Shown: positions 51,979 through 61,207, counted from the stretch's first letter. The stretch: 64,000 nucleotides of DNA from Neptuniibacter sp048548695 (GCF_048548695.1 NZ_JBLYIF010000012.1), one strand, 5' to 3'. Translations and numbers: made by a program. The notes: generated by a model from the letters alone, not told the origin.

Positions 51979-52499
51979 TACAGGTTACGCCACGTATGTT
52001 TTCTGGTTTGAGTAGTCCCCGCAGCACGCACCAAACTGCTGCTGCTATGGGCGTGACACAGCGCAATTGCCAGGGCATCAGCGGCGTCCGCCTGCGGGAT
52101 GCCTGGCAGTTTCAGGATGTGTGCCACCATGTGCTGAACCTGCACTTTATCGGCAGAGCCCTTGCCCACCACAGACTGTTTTACTTTTCGGGCTGAGTAT
52201 TCAAATACCGGTAACGATGCGTTAGTGCCGGCAACAATCGCGACCCCGCGCGCCTGCCCAAGCTTCAGAGCAGAGTCGGCATTACGAGCCATAAATACCT
52301 GTTCTATGGCCATCTCCTGAGGGGTGTAACGTTGAATCACCTCAGCCACACCGGCATACACCTGATGCAACCGCTCAGCCAGCTCATCCCCCTTAATGCG
52401 AATACAGCCACTGGCAACATATTCATTACGGCTGCCAACAACGTTGATAATGCCATATCCGGTGATTCTTGAACCGGGATCAATTCCTAAAATGAGCAT
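51978..52499 (-). CDS. ruvC: Holliday junction resolvase RuvC
   Basis: RuvC cleaves Holliday junctions. The 173 aa protein from ATG 52499 (GGAGA upstream) has the catalytic tetrad Asp7, Glu66, Asp138 and Asp141, identical in position to the E. coli enzyme. The longer frame to 52514 adds five unsupported residues. It follows yebC and leads into the TRIC-ruvA-ruvB genes. Confidence 0.98.
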   Translation of the reverse strand: MLILGIDPGSRITGYGIINVVGSRNEYVASGCIRIKGDELAERLHQVYAGVAEVIQRYTPQEMAIEQVFMARNADSALKLGQARGVAIVAGTNASLPVFEYSARKVKQSVVGKGSADKVQVQHMVAHILKLPGIPQADAADALAIALCHAHSSSSLVRAAGTTQTRKHTWRNL

Positions 52500-52527
52500 G
52501 ACTCTCCAGTGCAAGATGCCTGAAACA

Positions 52528-52558
52528 AAAAAGCCGAGGATAACAGCCCCGGCTTTTT
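52528..52558 (-). terminator. terminator-like hairpin between yebC and ruvC
   Basis: AAAAAGCCG (52528-52536) pairs with CGGCTTTTT (52550-52558), and the inner bases extend the stem with one mismatch. On the minus strand six T residues follow. It lies just past the yebC stop and may limit read-through into ruvC. Confidence 0.75.
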
Positions 52559-52577
52559 CTGTCCTCAGTTACGAGGC

Positions 52578-53318
52578 TTAATCGTCCATTGCAGCTTCGG
52601 GAATATTAGCGTTGTGAAAGACGTTCTGAGTATCATCGAGGTCTTCAAGCGCATCGAGTAGCTTCAGCACCTCACGACCACCCTCTTCATCCAGCTCGAC
52701 TTCAGTGGCCGGAATCATGGCAACTTCGGCGTGTGCCGGTGCAAGGCCAGTTTCGACCAATACCTGTTTTACATCCAGATAAGACGGCACATCGGTAAAT
52801 ACATCGATAGAACCATCTTCGTTGCTAACAACATCGTCGGCACCGGCTTCAAGGGAGGCTTCCAGAATCTGCTCTTCATCAGCCCCCTGTGCAAAGCTGA
52901 TCTGTCCCTTTTTCTCAAACAGGTATGCAACAGAACCGTTCGTGCCCAGATTTCCATTGTGCTTATTAAACGCTGCCCGCACACCAGCAACTGTGCGATT
53001 AACGTTATCAGTCATACATTCAACCATGATGGCGACCCCATTGGGACCGTAGCCCTCATAGGTGAGCTCATCATAGTTATCACCATCACTGCCACCAACA
53101 CCACGTTGAATCGCTTTGTCGATGGTGTCTTTTTTCATGTTGGCACCCAGTGCCTTATCCATCGCAGCGCGCAGGCGTGGGTTGTCTTCTGGCAGACCAC
53201 CACCCTCTTTTGCCGCCACAACCAACTCACGAATCAGCTTGGTGAAAACCTTACCGCGTTTCGCATCCTGGGCAGCTTTGCGGTGTTTAATGTTGGCCCA
53301 CTTGGAATGACCGGCCAT
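52578..53318 (-). CDS. yebC: YebC/PmpR family transcription or translation factor
   Basis: The 246 aa protein begins M-A-G-H-S-K-W-A-N-I-K-H-R-K, the YebC signature. Members have been described as DNA-binding regulators (PmpR) and more recently as factors relieving ribosome stalling at prolines; which applies here is not determinable. It lies 59 bp downstream of aspS, its standard neighbour. Confidence 0.95.
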   Translation of the reverse strand: MAGHSKWANIKHRKAAQDAKRGKVFTKLIRELVVAAKEGGGLPEDNPRLRAAMDKALGANMKKDTIDKAIQRGVGGSDGDNYDELTYEGYGPNGVAIMVECMTDNVNRTVAGVRAAFNKHNGNLGTNGSVAYLFEKKGQISFAQGADEEQILEASLEAGADDVVSNEDGSIDVFTDVPSYLDVKQVLVETGLAPAHAEVAMIPATEVELDEEGGREVLKLLDALEDLDDTQNVFHNANIPEAAMDD

Positions 53319-53377
53319 TTGGAACGTCCTCGAATCTGAGCGGAGCCGAAAGCCCCGCTGGCTCGATGCTTACTTTA

Positions 53378-55141
53378 TTAGGGTGTTTTACGCAGTTTGA
53401 TATTCAGCTCTCGCAACTGCGCGGCACTGACTTCACCTGGCGCTTCTGTCAGCGGGCAGCTTGCGGTCTGCGTTTTCGGGAACGCGATGACTTCACGAAT
53501 TGAATCAGAGCCAGTCATCAACATGACCATACGATCCAGACCAAATGCCAAACCACCGTGTGGTGGCGCACCGTATTTCAGCGCATTCAACAGGAAGCCA
53601 AACTTCTCTTCGGCCTCTTCAGCACCAATACCCAGTACGTCAAATACTGTCCGCTGCATGTCCTGATCATGGATACGCACTGAACCACCGCCCAGTTCGG
53701 TGCCATTCAGCACCATGTCGTAAGCACGGGACAGGCATCCGGTCGGATTGGCTTTCAGCTCTTCAGCACTACAGCTTGGCGCAGTGAACGGGTGATGCAG
53801 TGCCGTCAGGTTGCCACCCTCCAGCTCTTCAAACATTGGGAAGTCGACAACCCACAGAGGCGCCCATTCGGACTGTAGCAGGTTCATGTCGTGGCCAACT
53901 TTGATACGCAGTGCGCCCAGCGCTTCGTTAACAATCTTCTCTTTATCTGCACCAAAAAACACGATATCGCCATTCTGGGCACCCAGACGCTGCATGATAT
54001 TCATGGCAACCTCTTCACCCAGGAACTTAACGATTGGCGACTGCAGACCCTCTGCGCCTTTCTCCAGCTCATTCACTTTGATCCAGGCAAGGCCCTTGGC
54101 ACCATATACACCCACATACTGGGTGTATTCATCAATGATCTTGCGGGTTAGCTCAGCACCACCCGGTACTTTCAGTGCTGCAACACGACCTTTAGGATCC
54201 TTGGCAGGGCCGGCGAAGACTTTAAATTCAACGCTTTCCATCAGATCAGCCACATCAACCAGCTCCAGTGGAATACGCAGGTCTGGCTTATCAGAACCAT
54301 AGCGGTTCATCGCTTCAGAATATGGCATCTGTGGGAAGTCGCCCAATTCAACATCCAGCAGGTCATTAAACAGCTGACGCACCATAGTTTCAGCCATACC
54401 CATGATACCGCCCTCGTCCATAAAGGACGTTTCGATATCCACCTGGGTAAATTCAGGCTGTCGATCGGCACGAAGGTCTTCATCACGGAAACATTTGGCG
54501 ATCTGGTAGTAACGGTCGAAACCAGAGACCATCAACAACTGTTTAAACAACTGCGGTGACTGTGGCAGCGCAAAGAAGCAACCTTCGTGGGTACGGCTTG
54601 GCACCAGATAATCACGTGCACCCTCAGGGGTAGCACGGGTTAGAATAGGAGTTTCGATGTCGAGGAAGCCGTTTTCATCAAGGAAGTTACGAATCGCAAT
54701 GGTCACTTTGGAGCGAAAACGCAATTTGTCCTGCATCTCCGGGCGACGCAGATCGACAAAGCGGTTGCGCAAACGCACATCTTCACCCACCTGCTGATGC
54801 TCATCCAGCTGGAATGGCGGCGTGGCGGAACGGTTCAGAATCACCAGCTCTTTGCCAAGAATCTCGATTTCACCCGTCGGCATTTCAGGGTTAACCGTGC
54901 CTTCAGGACGATTACGCACAGTACCTTTCAGTTCAATAACAAATTCGCTACGACAAGTATCGGCTAGCTGAAAGCTATCCTGGCGGTCCGGATCAAATAC
55001 CACTTGAACCAAACCCTGACGGTCACGCACGTCAAGAAAGATTACACCACCGTGGTCACGGCGACGGTGGACCCAACCACACAGAGAAACGTCTTCACCA
55101 ATATGTTCTTTTCTAATGTCGCCGCAATAATGACTGCGCAT
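53378..55141 (-). CDS. aspS: aspartyl-tRNA synthetase
   Basis: AspRS charges tRNA-Asp, and may charge tRNA-Asn too in bacteria lacking AsnRS. The 587 aa protein has an N-terminal OB-fold anticodon domain (C-G-W-V-H-R-R-R-D-H-G-G) and the class II motifs F-R-D-E-D-L-R-A-D-R and G-L-D-R. A GAD insertion domain lies between them. ATG 55141 with AGGA is chosen; the ORF continues to 55180 with unconserved residues. It heads the aspS-yebC-ruv series. Confidence 0.96.
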   Translation of the reverse strand: MRSHYCGDIRKEHIGEDVSLCGWVHRRRDHGGVIFLDVRDRQGLVQVVFDPDRQDSFQLADTCRSEFVIELKGTVRNRPEGTVNPEMPTGEIEILGKELVILNRSATPPFQLDEHQQVGEDVRLRNRFVDLRRPEMQDKLRFRSKVTIAIRNFLDENGFLDIETPILTRATPEGARDYLVPSRTHEGCFFALPQSPQLFKQLLMVSGFDRYYQIAKCFRDEDLRADRQPEFTQVDIETSFMDEGGIMGMAETMVRQLFNDLLDVELGDFPQMPYSEAMNRYGSDKPDLRIPLELVDVADLMESVEFKVFAGPAKDPKGRVAALKVPGGAELTRKIIDEYTQYVGVYGAKGLAWIKVNELEKGAEGLQSPIVKFLGEEVAMNIMQRLGAQNGDIVFFGADKEKIVNEALGALRIKVGHDMNLLQSEWAPLWVVDFPMFEELEGGNLTALHHPFTAPSCSAEELKANPTGCLSRAYDMVLNGTELGGGSVRIHDQDMQRTVFDVLGIGAEEAEEKFGFLLNALKYGAPPHGGLAFGLDRMVMLMTGSDSIREVIAFPKTQTASCPLTEAPGEVSAAQLRELNIKLRKTP

Positions 55142-55346
55142 AATGTCTGGTTCCTGTTTACGAGATCCGGGCACCTCCAAGGCACCCTGTCATGGTATAT
55201 CTGTTGCAAAACCGACCCGACCCGTAACACCTCAGCAAATAAATTGAGGCAAAAGTGGGTTTTAGGTCGATCATAAGAGATCGCGGATTATACCTGATTT
55301 AAGCGGTGGTAACAGACCCCAGAATCCGGGGTCTTAGATAAGTCGT

Positions 55347-55793
55347 TCAGTGATGGGGGGCGAACTCAAGATCTCCCTGCAATAGTAATTCCAGGCGTTG
55401 GCGAATCGAGTCGATTCTTTCGCTACTGTAGGGTACCGCCGCGATTTTACCCCATACCGGCGCAGGCCAGGCAGGGTCTTTTTCATAGCGAACGACATGA
55501 TGAATATGCAGCTGCGGCACCACATTACCCAACGCCGCAATATTCATTTTGCGGGCGGCAAAGGTATCCGCCAACGTTTCTGCCAAACTGGCAGACTCAC
55601 GGGTAAGCTGCACCTGATCCTCGACAGACAGATGGTAGACCTCTGTCACCTCGGCACGGCGTGGTACCAGAATAAACCAGGGATAATTGGCATCGTTCAT
55701 CAATAACAACCGGCACAGTGGCAAATCACCTAACACAACACAATCAGCCTGCAACTGCGGATGCAGCACAAATTCAAGCTCCAACTCGTCCAT
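55347..55793 (-). CDS. HIT-family nucleotide-binding protein
   Basis: The 148 aa protein has the histidine triad H-I-H-H-V preceded by a conserved Asn-rich approach (A-A-L-G-N-V-V-P-Q-L). HIT proteins hydrolyse or transfer nucleotides bound to small molecules; the substrate is unknown. It is divergent from the GNAT-type gene at 55863 and reads toward aspS. Confidence 0.9.
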   Translation of the reverse strand: MDELELEFVLHPQLQADCVVLGDLPLCRLLLMNDANYPWFILVPRRAEVTEVYHLSVEDQVQLTRESASLAETLADTFAARKMNIAALGNVVPQLHIHHVVRYEKDPAWPAPVWGKIAAVPYSSERIDSIRQRLELLLQGDLEFAPHH

Positions 55794-55862
55794 CTGATAA
55801 CTCCTGACAGTGGATATAGCTTAAGTTTAGCGTTTATTGCCACTGCATGGCATCATCAGGTA

Positions 55863-57008
55863 ATGAATCTGACCTTTCAAATATGTGATTCCATTAGCAA
55901 AATTGGCGAGTCTCTGTGGGAACAGTTTCGTACCGATGACTACCCCTTCACTCGCTATGCGTTTTTGCATGCGCTGGAAAGCAGTGGCGCCGTTTGTGCC
56001 GAGACCGGCTGGCAACCCGCACACCTGAAAATACTCGTTGATGGCGCACCGGTTGCTGTTCTGCCGATGTATCTCAAGTCTCACTCCTACGGGGAATATG
56101 TATTTGACTGGGCATGGGCCGATGCCTACCAACGTCATGGACGCCCCTACTACCCAAAGCTGGTAACCTCTATTCCCTTCTCGCCGGTGACCGGGCCCAG
56201 GTTACTGACACCGTTATCAACTGACCTGTTATTACCCCAGTTAACCATCGCTATTCCCAAAATTGCTGCAACGCTGGGTGCGTATTCCTGGCACGGCCTG
56301 TTTTTTTCTGCAGCTGAAATTAAGCAGTTTGGTAATGCGTTTTTATTGCGGCAGGACTGCCAATACCACTGGTATAACCGTAACTATCAAAATTTTGAGC
56401 ACTACCTGGCACACTTCAACTCGCGCAAACGCAAAAACCTACGTAAAGAGCGGCAAAAAATCAGTCATCAGGGTGTTCAACTGACCCGCAGCACCGGCAC
56501 TGACATCAGCCCCGATTCGATACGGATTTTTTACCGTTTTTATCAGGCCACCTATTGGAAACGTGGACAACGCCCTTATCTGCCGCCGGAGTTTTTTCAC
56601 CAGCTACGGGAAACGATGCCTGAACAGTTACTCTTGGTAGAAGCCTGCTGTGATGATCAGCCAGTGGCGGCAGCCCTGTGCCTGCAGGACTCGCAAACAC
56701 TGTATGGCCGCTACTGGGGTTGTCTTGAAGAGTTTGACAGTCTGCACTTTGAAACCTGCTACTACCAAGGCATAGACCACTGTATTGAGACTGGCCGGCA
56801 ACGCTTTGACCCTGGCGCACAGGGCGAGCATAAAATTCAGCGTGGCTTTGAACCCACAACCACTTACTCTGCGCATTGGCTGCAAGAACAGGGATTCAAT
56901 GAAGCGATTGCACGCTTTATCTTAGAAGAGCAGCACGTGCTGGATGAACGAATGCAGGCGCTGGCGCAACTATTGCCCTTTAAACAAGCGACAGAAAGTA
57001 ATGAATGA
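55863..57008 (+). CDS. FemAB/GNAT-like acyltransferase family protein
   Basis: The 381 aa protein belongs to the COG3146-like group of large GNAT-fold proteins. It has the opening P-F-T-R-Y-A-F-L-H-A-L-E-S-S-G, F-N-S-R-K-R-K-N-L-R-K-E-R and G-R-Y-W-G-C in the C-terminal half. Their acceptor is unknown, although FemAB relatives add amino acids to peptidoglycan precursors. The ATG at 55863 avoids overlap with the HIT gene; the longer frame from 55761 would run through it. Confidence 0.82.
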   Translation: MNLTFQICDSISKIGESLWEQFRTDDYPFTRYAFLHALESSGAVCAETGWQPAHLKILVDGAPVAVLPMYLKSHSYGEYVFDWAWADAYQRHGRPYYPKLVTSIPFSPVTGPRLLTPLSTDLLLPQLTIAIPKIAATLGAYSWHGLFFSAAEIKQFGNAFLLRQDCQYHWYNRNYQNFEHYLAHFNSRKRKNLRKERQKISHQGVQLTRSTGTDISPDSIRIFYRFYQATYWKRGQRPYLPPEFFHQLRETMPEQLLLVEACCDDQPVAAALCLQDSQTLYGRYWGCLEEFDSLHFETCYYQGIDHCIETGRQRFDPGAQGEHKIQRGFEPTTTYSAHWLQEQGFNEAIARFILEEQHVLDERMQALAQLLPFKQATESNE

Positions 57009-57195
57009 ATTTCACTTTTCGCACTTGCGTAATGATTTCAATTCATCAACTCGGAAAATAATGTGAAATATTGTCCTACAAAAGTATTAGATAAAGCGAT
57101 TAACCTCTCCTAGACTTGTGTGCGACATCGCAAGATTAGCGATGCATAGATAAAAACAACAAGACAATAAAGCGAAGCCAGAGGGACAATAAATA

Positions 57196-57471
57196 ATGTT
57201 AACGTATGAGGAATGTCTTGAATTAAGTGATCTGACAGAGGACGAAGTGGAAGCCATCGCTGAGCATGAGCATACCAATGCCATGATCGCTATGGGCTTG
57301 GGCCATTATCTGATCACTCATGACGGCGAGCAAAAGATCAAGGGAATTATCCTGGACGACATTGAAAACGCAAAACGACACCAGAACTACGCTCACGCCG
57401 AGATGCTGCATAAAGTTCTACAACATTTCATTGCCACACACCCCGAACACCATGCAACACAAGCCGCTTAG
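57196..57471 (+). CDS. conserved uncharacterised 91 aa protein
   Basis: The protein starts M-L-T-Y-E-E-C-L-E-L-S-D-L-T and is predominantly helical and acidic, with many His residues in the last third (H-F-I-A-T-H-P-E-H-H). Similar short proteins occur in marinobacters and pseudomonads without known function. An AGGGA lies 11 bases before the ATG. It ends at the terminator 57488-57517. Confidence 0.85.
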   Translation: MLTYEECLELSDLTEDEVEAIAEHEHTNAMIAMGLGHYLITHDGEQKIKGIILDDIENAKRHQNYAHAEMLHKVLQHFIATHPEHHATQAA

Positions 57472-57487
57472 GCGATAACCCATTTCG

Positions 57488-57517
57488 AAAAAAGGCTCGG
57501 TTATCCGGGCCTTTTTT
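57488..57517. terminator. bidirectional terminator
   Basis: GGCTCGG (57494-57500) pairs with CCGGGCC (57505-57511) around TTAT, with one G-T pair. Six A and six T residues flank the stem. It can stop the 91 aa protein gene (plus) and the microprotein gene at 57659-57531 (minus). Confidence 0.88.
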
Positions 57518-57530
57518 ATGCGCGCATACA

Positions 57531-57659
57531 CTAAACCCACTGCCCTAATTGCACAATTACAGCGCTCACCTGATCATGCTCAGACGAACACTGACTCGCT
57601 AACAATAACGTAATCAATACCGCTATGACGAAGGCAAAAATACTGGTTCTGGATAACAT
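57531..57659 (-). CDS. 42-residue membrane-associated microprotein candidate
   Basis: The frame encodes M-L-S-R-T-S-I-F-A-F-V-I-A-V-L-I-T-L-L-L, a hydrophobic helix, followed by A-S-Q-C-S-S and a polar tail. GAGGGA lies six bases before the ATG and the bidirectional terminator follows the stop by 14 bp, both consistent with a real gene. The cysteine follows Gln, so the lipobox is not a standard one and lipidation is uncertain. A weak promoter (TTGAAT about 16 bp before TATCCA) may be upstream. Confidence 0.5.
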   Translation of the reverse strand: MLSRTSIFAFVIAVLITLLLASQCSSEHDQVSAVIVQLGQWV

Positions 57660-57795
57660 GCAGAGTCCCTCAGCAAGGTTACTGCTTGGATAAGCCAACA
57701 CTGCAAAAATTCAACTTTTCTTCCTGTTTGCCACAACGTGCTACTATTGGCCGCCACCCCCACTGGGGTTAGCTAACTTAATTACCAAACACACC

Positions 57796-58221
57796 ATGAA
57801 AAACAATTATTACCTGGCACTGGAGCAAGCCGCTAAAGGCAGCAGTGTCGATCTGAATGAAGCCCTAGATCAGCTTAATTTTAATCGGGACGGTTTAGTA
57901 CCGGCGATTGCCCAACAACATGATACCGGCGAGGTATTGATGCTGGCATGGATGAACCGGGCATCAATTGCAGAAACCCTGCGAACAGGCCATGTCTGCT
58001 ACTGGTCGCGCTCGCGACAGAATTATTGGCGTAAAGGCGAGAGTTCAGGCCATATGCAGCACTTGGTGGAACTGCGTATAGACTGTGATGGCGATGCAAT
58101 TCTTTGCCTAGTCGAGCAACAAGGTCCGGCCTGTCATACCGAGCGACGCAACTGCTTTTATCTGGCCGCGCGGGATGACAACCTTACGCTGATTGCCGAG
58201 CCCCAGAAACAGGACTCATGA
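57796..58221 (+). CDS. hisI: phosphoribosyl-AMP cyclohydrolase
   Basis: HisI opens the ring of phosphoribosyl-AMP in histidine synthesis. The 141 aa protein contains the conserved zinc ligands (R-I-D-C-D-G-D-A and the later C-H-T and R-R-N-C-F) and the W-S-R-S-R substrate loop. It is the single-domain form: the HisE pyrophosphatase domain is not fused and no other his gene is nearby. The 324-bp gap before it holds a terminator and a microprotein gene. Confidence 0.95.
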   Translation: MKNNYYLALEQAAKGSSVDLNEALDQLNFNRDGLVPAIAQQHDTGEVLMLAWMNRASIAETLRTGHVCYWSRSRQNYWRKGESSGHMQHLVELRIDCDGDAILCLVEQQGPACHTERRNCFYLAARDDNLTLIAEPQKQDS

Positions 58222-58857
58222 TGCTGCCAGCACAAGCTGGGCAGAGGGCCGCTGGCGTAGACGTTCTGTATAACTGACCAAAGCCGAATAGCCGAGCATA
58301 AGTTCTCGGCTTTGCGGCATTGCCAGAAGATAATCCAACATCGGTAATAACAGTAGGTCAGCAAGGGTAAGTGTATCACCCATCAGGAACGGCTGATCTG
58401 CAAGCTGCTTTTCCAGCATCGCTAACACTTCATGCAGCCCAGGCAACGCACGCTCAACTCTATCTTCGCGTACCGTACCGCCTTCGCCTTTGGGAAAAAC
58501 AAATTCAAGCAGGTAGCGCCGAATCAGGGCCTGGTCGACATAACCACTGATATAACCACACCACTGATCCAGTAGCGCTCTGTCAAACGCATCTGCCGGT
58601 TGTAGAGGATGTTGCGGATAAACCGCTTCCAGATAGCGCAGAATACTGCAGGTTTCAGTCAACACACGGCCGTCATCAATTAACACCGGTACCTTACCAA
58701 AGGGATGCAACTGAAAATGGCTGTCACTGTGCATAGCAACCGGCTCACCCTGCCACTCCATATGCTGACGGTATGGAATCGACTTTTCCTCACAGGCCAA
58801 CATCAGAGTACGGACAAAAGTGCTAAAACCGGGGCCAAATATTTCAACCTTGTTCAT
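58216..58857 (-). CDS. glutathione S-transferase family protein
   Basis: The 213 aa protein has the GST thioredoxin-like N-terminal domain (about 1-80) with the P-F-G-K-V-P-V-L-I and E-T-C-S-I-L-R-Y-L motifs, and a helical C-terminal domain with T-L-A-D-L. AGGAGG is four bases before the ATG. It lies 34 bp downstream of sppA and is the last gene of the HAD-sppA-GST operon; it overlaps the convergent hisI by 6 bp. The substrate is not known. Confidence 0.9.
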   Translation of the reverse strand: MNKVEIFGPGFSTFVRTLMLACEEKSIPYRQHMEWQGEPVAMHSDSHFQLHPFGKVPVLIDDGRVLTETCSILRYLEAVYPQHPLQPADAFDRALLDQWCGYISGYVDQALIRRYLLEFVFPKGEGGTVREDRVERALPGLHEVLAMLEKQLADQPFLMGDTLTLADLLLLPMLDYLLAMPQSRELMLGYSALVSYTERLRQRPSAQLVLAAS

Positions 58858-58891
58858 CTGTTCCTCCTGCTGACCGGTGATGTAATACAGT

Positions 58892-59926
58892 CTAGCGCAA
58901 TGGCGATGCCGGGCTCAGCCCCAACTGGGTAGATATCGCCTTGGCAAAGCTGATACCCAACTGACCAATCACCTGCTTCCAGGGTGCCGGACGTGGGGTG
59001 TAATCTACCAACTGCTCGGCACCCACTTTATCTCGAGCAATAGCACTGCTACTGGCAAGCCCATCCACCAGCCCCAGTTCAACCGCTTGCTCTCCGGTCC
59101 AGACTAAACCGCTAAACAGCTGAGGACTTGGTTTGAGACGATCTCCACGGCCCTGCTTAACCTGTTCGATAAACTGCGCATGGGTGGTCTTCAAAACCTC
59201 CTGCCACAGAGCTGCTTCGCCCTGATCGCTTGGCGAAAAAGGATCCAGAAACGCCTTGTGTTCACCTGCCGTGTAGAGACGACGCTCTACCCCCAGCTTC
59301 TGCATCAACTCAACAAAACCAAACCCGCCTGATACCACGCCAATAGACCCTACCAGACTGGCTTTATCGGCATAAATTTCATCTGCTGCCGCGGCGATAT
59401 AGTAGGCACCAGAAGCCCCTATATCGGTGATCACAGCATACAGTGGTTTCTGCGGGTTCAACGCCCGTAAACGCTTAATCTCATCATAGACATAGCCCGC
59501 CTGAACCGGACTGCCGCCGGGACTGTTAATGCGCAGAATAACTGCTTGTGCATTAGGCGCTTTAAAGGCATCGCGCAGCCCCTGAATAATATTATCCGCG
59601 CTGGCCTCATCATCGGCACTGATGGTGCCTTTGACTTCAATCACTGCGGTATGGCTATGCGAGGTGACGCCCTGTTCAAGGTCATTACCCACCAGCAGCA
59701 AACCCAGTAATGCAAACAGATAAAGAAAGGTCAGACTCTTGAAGAAGATCCCCCAGCGCCGCGCCCGGCGTTGCTCCAAAAACAAGCCGTTAAGGGTCTT
59801 TTCAATCAATTTCCACTCACGGCTATTACCCGCCTTGGCCTGAGCTTTTTCAACCAAGGACTTGGCGGGGGTTTCGGCCGTGGCAGCGCTGTTGGTCTCT
59901 GGTTCGTTCCATGGGTTATCACTCAT
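58892..59926 (-). CDS. sppA: signal peptide peptidase of the SppA/S49 family
   Basis: SppA cleaves leftover signal peptides in the inner membrane. The 344 aa protein is the single-domain type. It has one membrane segment (about 58-80), the nucleophile Ser172 in G-A-S-G-A-Y-Y and the general base Lys224 in G-E-H-K-A-F. Their 52-residue spacing matches B. subtilis SppA. AAGGAAA lies six bases before the ATG. The gene is directly downstream of an HAD phosphatase gene. Confidence 0.94.
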   Translation of the reverse strand: MSDNPWNEPETNSAATAETPAKSLVEKAQAKAGNSREWKLIEKTLNGLFLEQRRARRWGIFFKSLTFLYLFALLGLLLVGNDLEQGVTSHSHTAVIEVKGTISADDEASADNIIQGLRDAFKAPNAQAVILRINSPGGSPVQAGYVYDEIKRLRALNPQKPLYAVITDIGASGAYYIAAAADEIYADKASLVGSIGVVSGGFGFVELMQKLGVERRLYTAGEHKAFLDPFSPSDQGEAALWQEVLKTTHAQFIEQVKQGRGDRLKPSPQLFSGLVWTGEQAVELGLVDGLASSSAIARDKVGAEQLVDYTPRPAPWKQVIGQLGISFAKAISTQLGLSPASPLR

Positions 59927-59941
59927 ACAATTTCCTTACAT

Positions 59942-60598
59942 TTACCAGCCCAAAGCAGGTGCTAACCAGGCTTCAAGTTGCATAAATTGATCGACTTTAA
60001 GTACCGGCTTGTACGGCTCTAACCGGTGTAATGGATGTGCACCATAGCTCACTGCCACCAGCCCTGTGCCGGCCCGCTGACCCATTTCGAGATCATATTC
60101 GGTATCACCAATCATTAACGCTTCGTGGGGTGCAACACCGGTTTCCTCCAAAATTTCATGCAGCATATGCGGATCAGGCTTAGAGGTCGTTTCATCTGCA
60201 CAACGTGAAGTTTCAAACAAAGGTCCCAGGCCGGTCTGCTTATAACCACGGTCCAGGCCACGGCGACTTTTGCCGGTTGCTACCGCCATTCGGACACCTT
60301 TCTGGTGCATTCGTTCCAGCGACTCACGCACACCAGGAAACAGAATCATTGGCGTTTGATCAATTTCAAGAAAGTGAGCGCCATACTGACGACGCATCTC
60401 TTCAACACCCACCTGGTCAATACCGGGGATCAGTAACCGGATCGCTTCAGGCAAACCGAGGCCAATAATATTGCGTACAGCTTCGGCGTCCGGCACCGGC
60501 ACATTACAATCACGTGCCGCTGCCTGCATGCTGGCAATAATTCGGTCGGCCGAGTCAATCAATGTACCGTCCCAATCAAAAATTAATAATTTGTACAA
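59942..60598 (-). CDS. HAD-IA hydrolase, phosphoglycolate phosphatase-like
   Basis: The 218 aa protein has the HAD motifs D-W-D-G-T (Asp8 and Asp10), T-G-K-S and G-D-T-E-Y-D. It resembles Gph-like phosphatases linked to sppA in pseudomonads; the natural substrate is unproven. The start is TTG 60598 with AAGGA eight bases upstream. The sppA gene follows after 15 bp. Confidence 0.9.
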   Translation of the reverse strand: MYKLLIFDWDGTLIDSADRIIASMQAAARDCNVPVPDAEAVRNIIGLGLPEAIRLLIPGIDQVGVEEMRRQYGAHFLEIDQTPMILFPGVRESLERMHQKGVRMAVATGKSRRGLDRGYKQTGLGPLFETSRCADETTSKPDPHMLHEILEETGVAPHEALMIGDTEYDLEMGQRAGTGLVAVSYGAHPLHRLEPYKPVLKVDQFMQLEAWLAPALGW

Positions 60599-60710
60599 AA
60601 TACTGATCCTTGGTTACGCAACACTAAACGTCCGATTGATGAACCCCAGACTCAATATTGGGTCATAAACGCAATCATCAACCAAAGCCGGGTTGCTTTA
60701 ATGCTAACTG

Positions 60711-60734
60711 AAACGTATATTCAAATTGCATCTT
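60711..60734. promoter_or_regulatory. NsrR-type operator candidate
   Basis: The right half AATTGCATCTT (60724-60734) matches the NsrR half-site AAATGCATCTT at 10 of 11 positions; the left half is only a partial match (6 of 11). It lies just upstream of the nsrR coding region, where autoregulation would act. Confidence 0.5.
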
Positions 60735-60750
60735 TTCAGCAGACTATCCC

Positions 60751-61179
60751 ATGCAACTAAGTCGATTTACAGATTATACCCTTCGCGTGCTGTTCTATGT
60801 TGCAGCCAACAATGACCGCCTGGTTACACTGTCAGAAATTGCCGGTTATTTTGACATATCTGTTGAGCACCTGCGCAAGGTGGTTCACGCACTTTCCAAG
60901 TCGGGGCACCTGGCAACCTTTCGTGGTAAAAATGGTGGTATCAAGCTGGCTGTAGACGCCACTGAAATAAACCTGGCTGTTGTCGTTGCGCAAACAGAGG
61001 GCAAAGAGCCGTTGATTGATTGCAGCAAACAGGGCTGCCGTCTCACCGGTAGTTGTTCGTTACAGGGAATATTGGATCGTGCCCAAGCTCAATTTATGGC
61101 TGTGCTTGAGGAATATACCCTGGCTGACCTGATCAAAAGTCCGACGATGCGACAACAACTCTTGTTAAAAGCCGTGTAA
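60751..61179 (+). CDS. nsrR: nitric-oxide-sensing Rrf2 regulator NsrR
   Basis: NsrR is an Fe-S repressor that loses DNA binding when nitric oxide attacks its cluster. The 142 aa protein has an N-terminal winged helix (M-Q-L-S-R-F-T-D-Y) and the cluster cysteines Cys91, Cys96 and Cys102 in D-C-S-K-Q-G-C-R-L-T-G-S-C, at the same positions as in E. coli NsrR. Its targets are not in the window apart from a possible self-operator. Confidence 0.95.
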   Translation: MQLSRFTDYTLRVLFYVAANNDRLVTLSEIAGYFDISVEHLRKVVHALSKSGHLATFRGKNGGIKLAVDATEINLAVVVAQTEGKEPLIDCSKQGCRLTGSCSLQGILDRAQAQFMAVLEEYTLADLIKSPTMRQQLLLKAV

Positions 61180-61207
61180 CCCAAAGGGTCAGCACGGCGT
61201 TCCTGTA

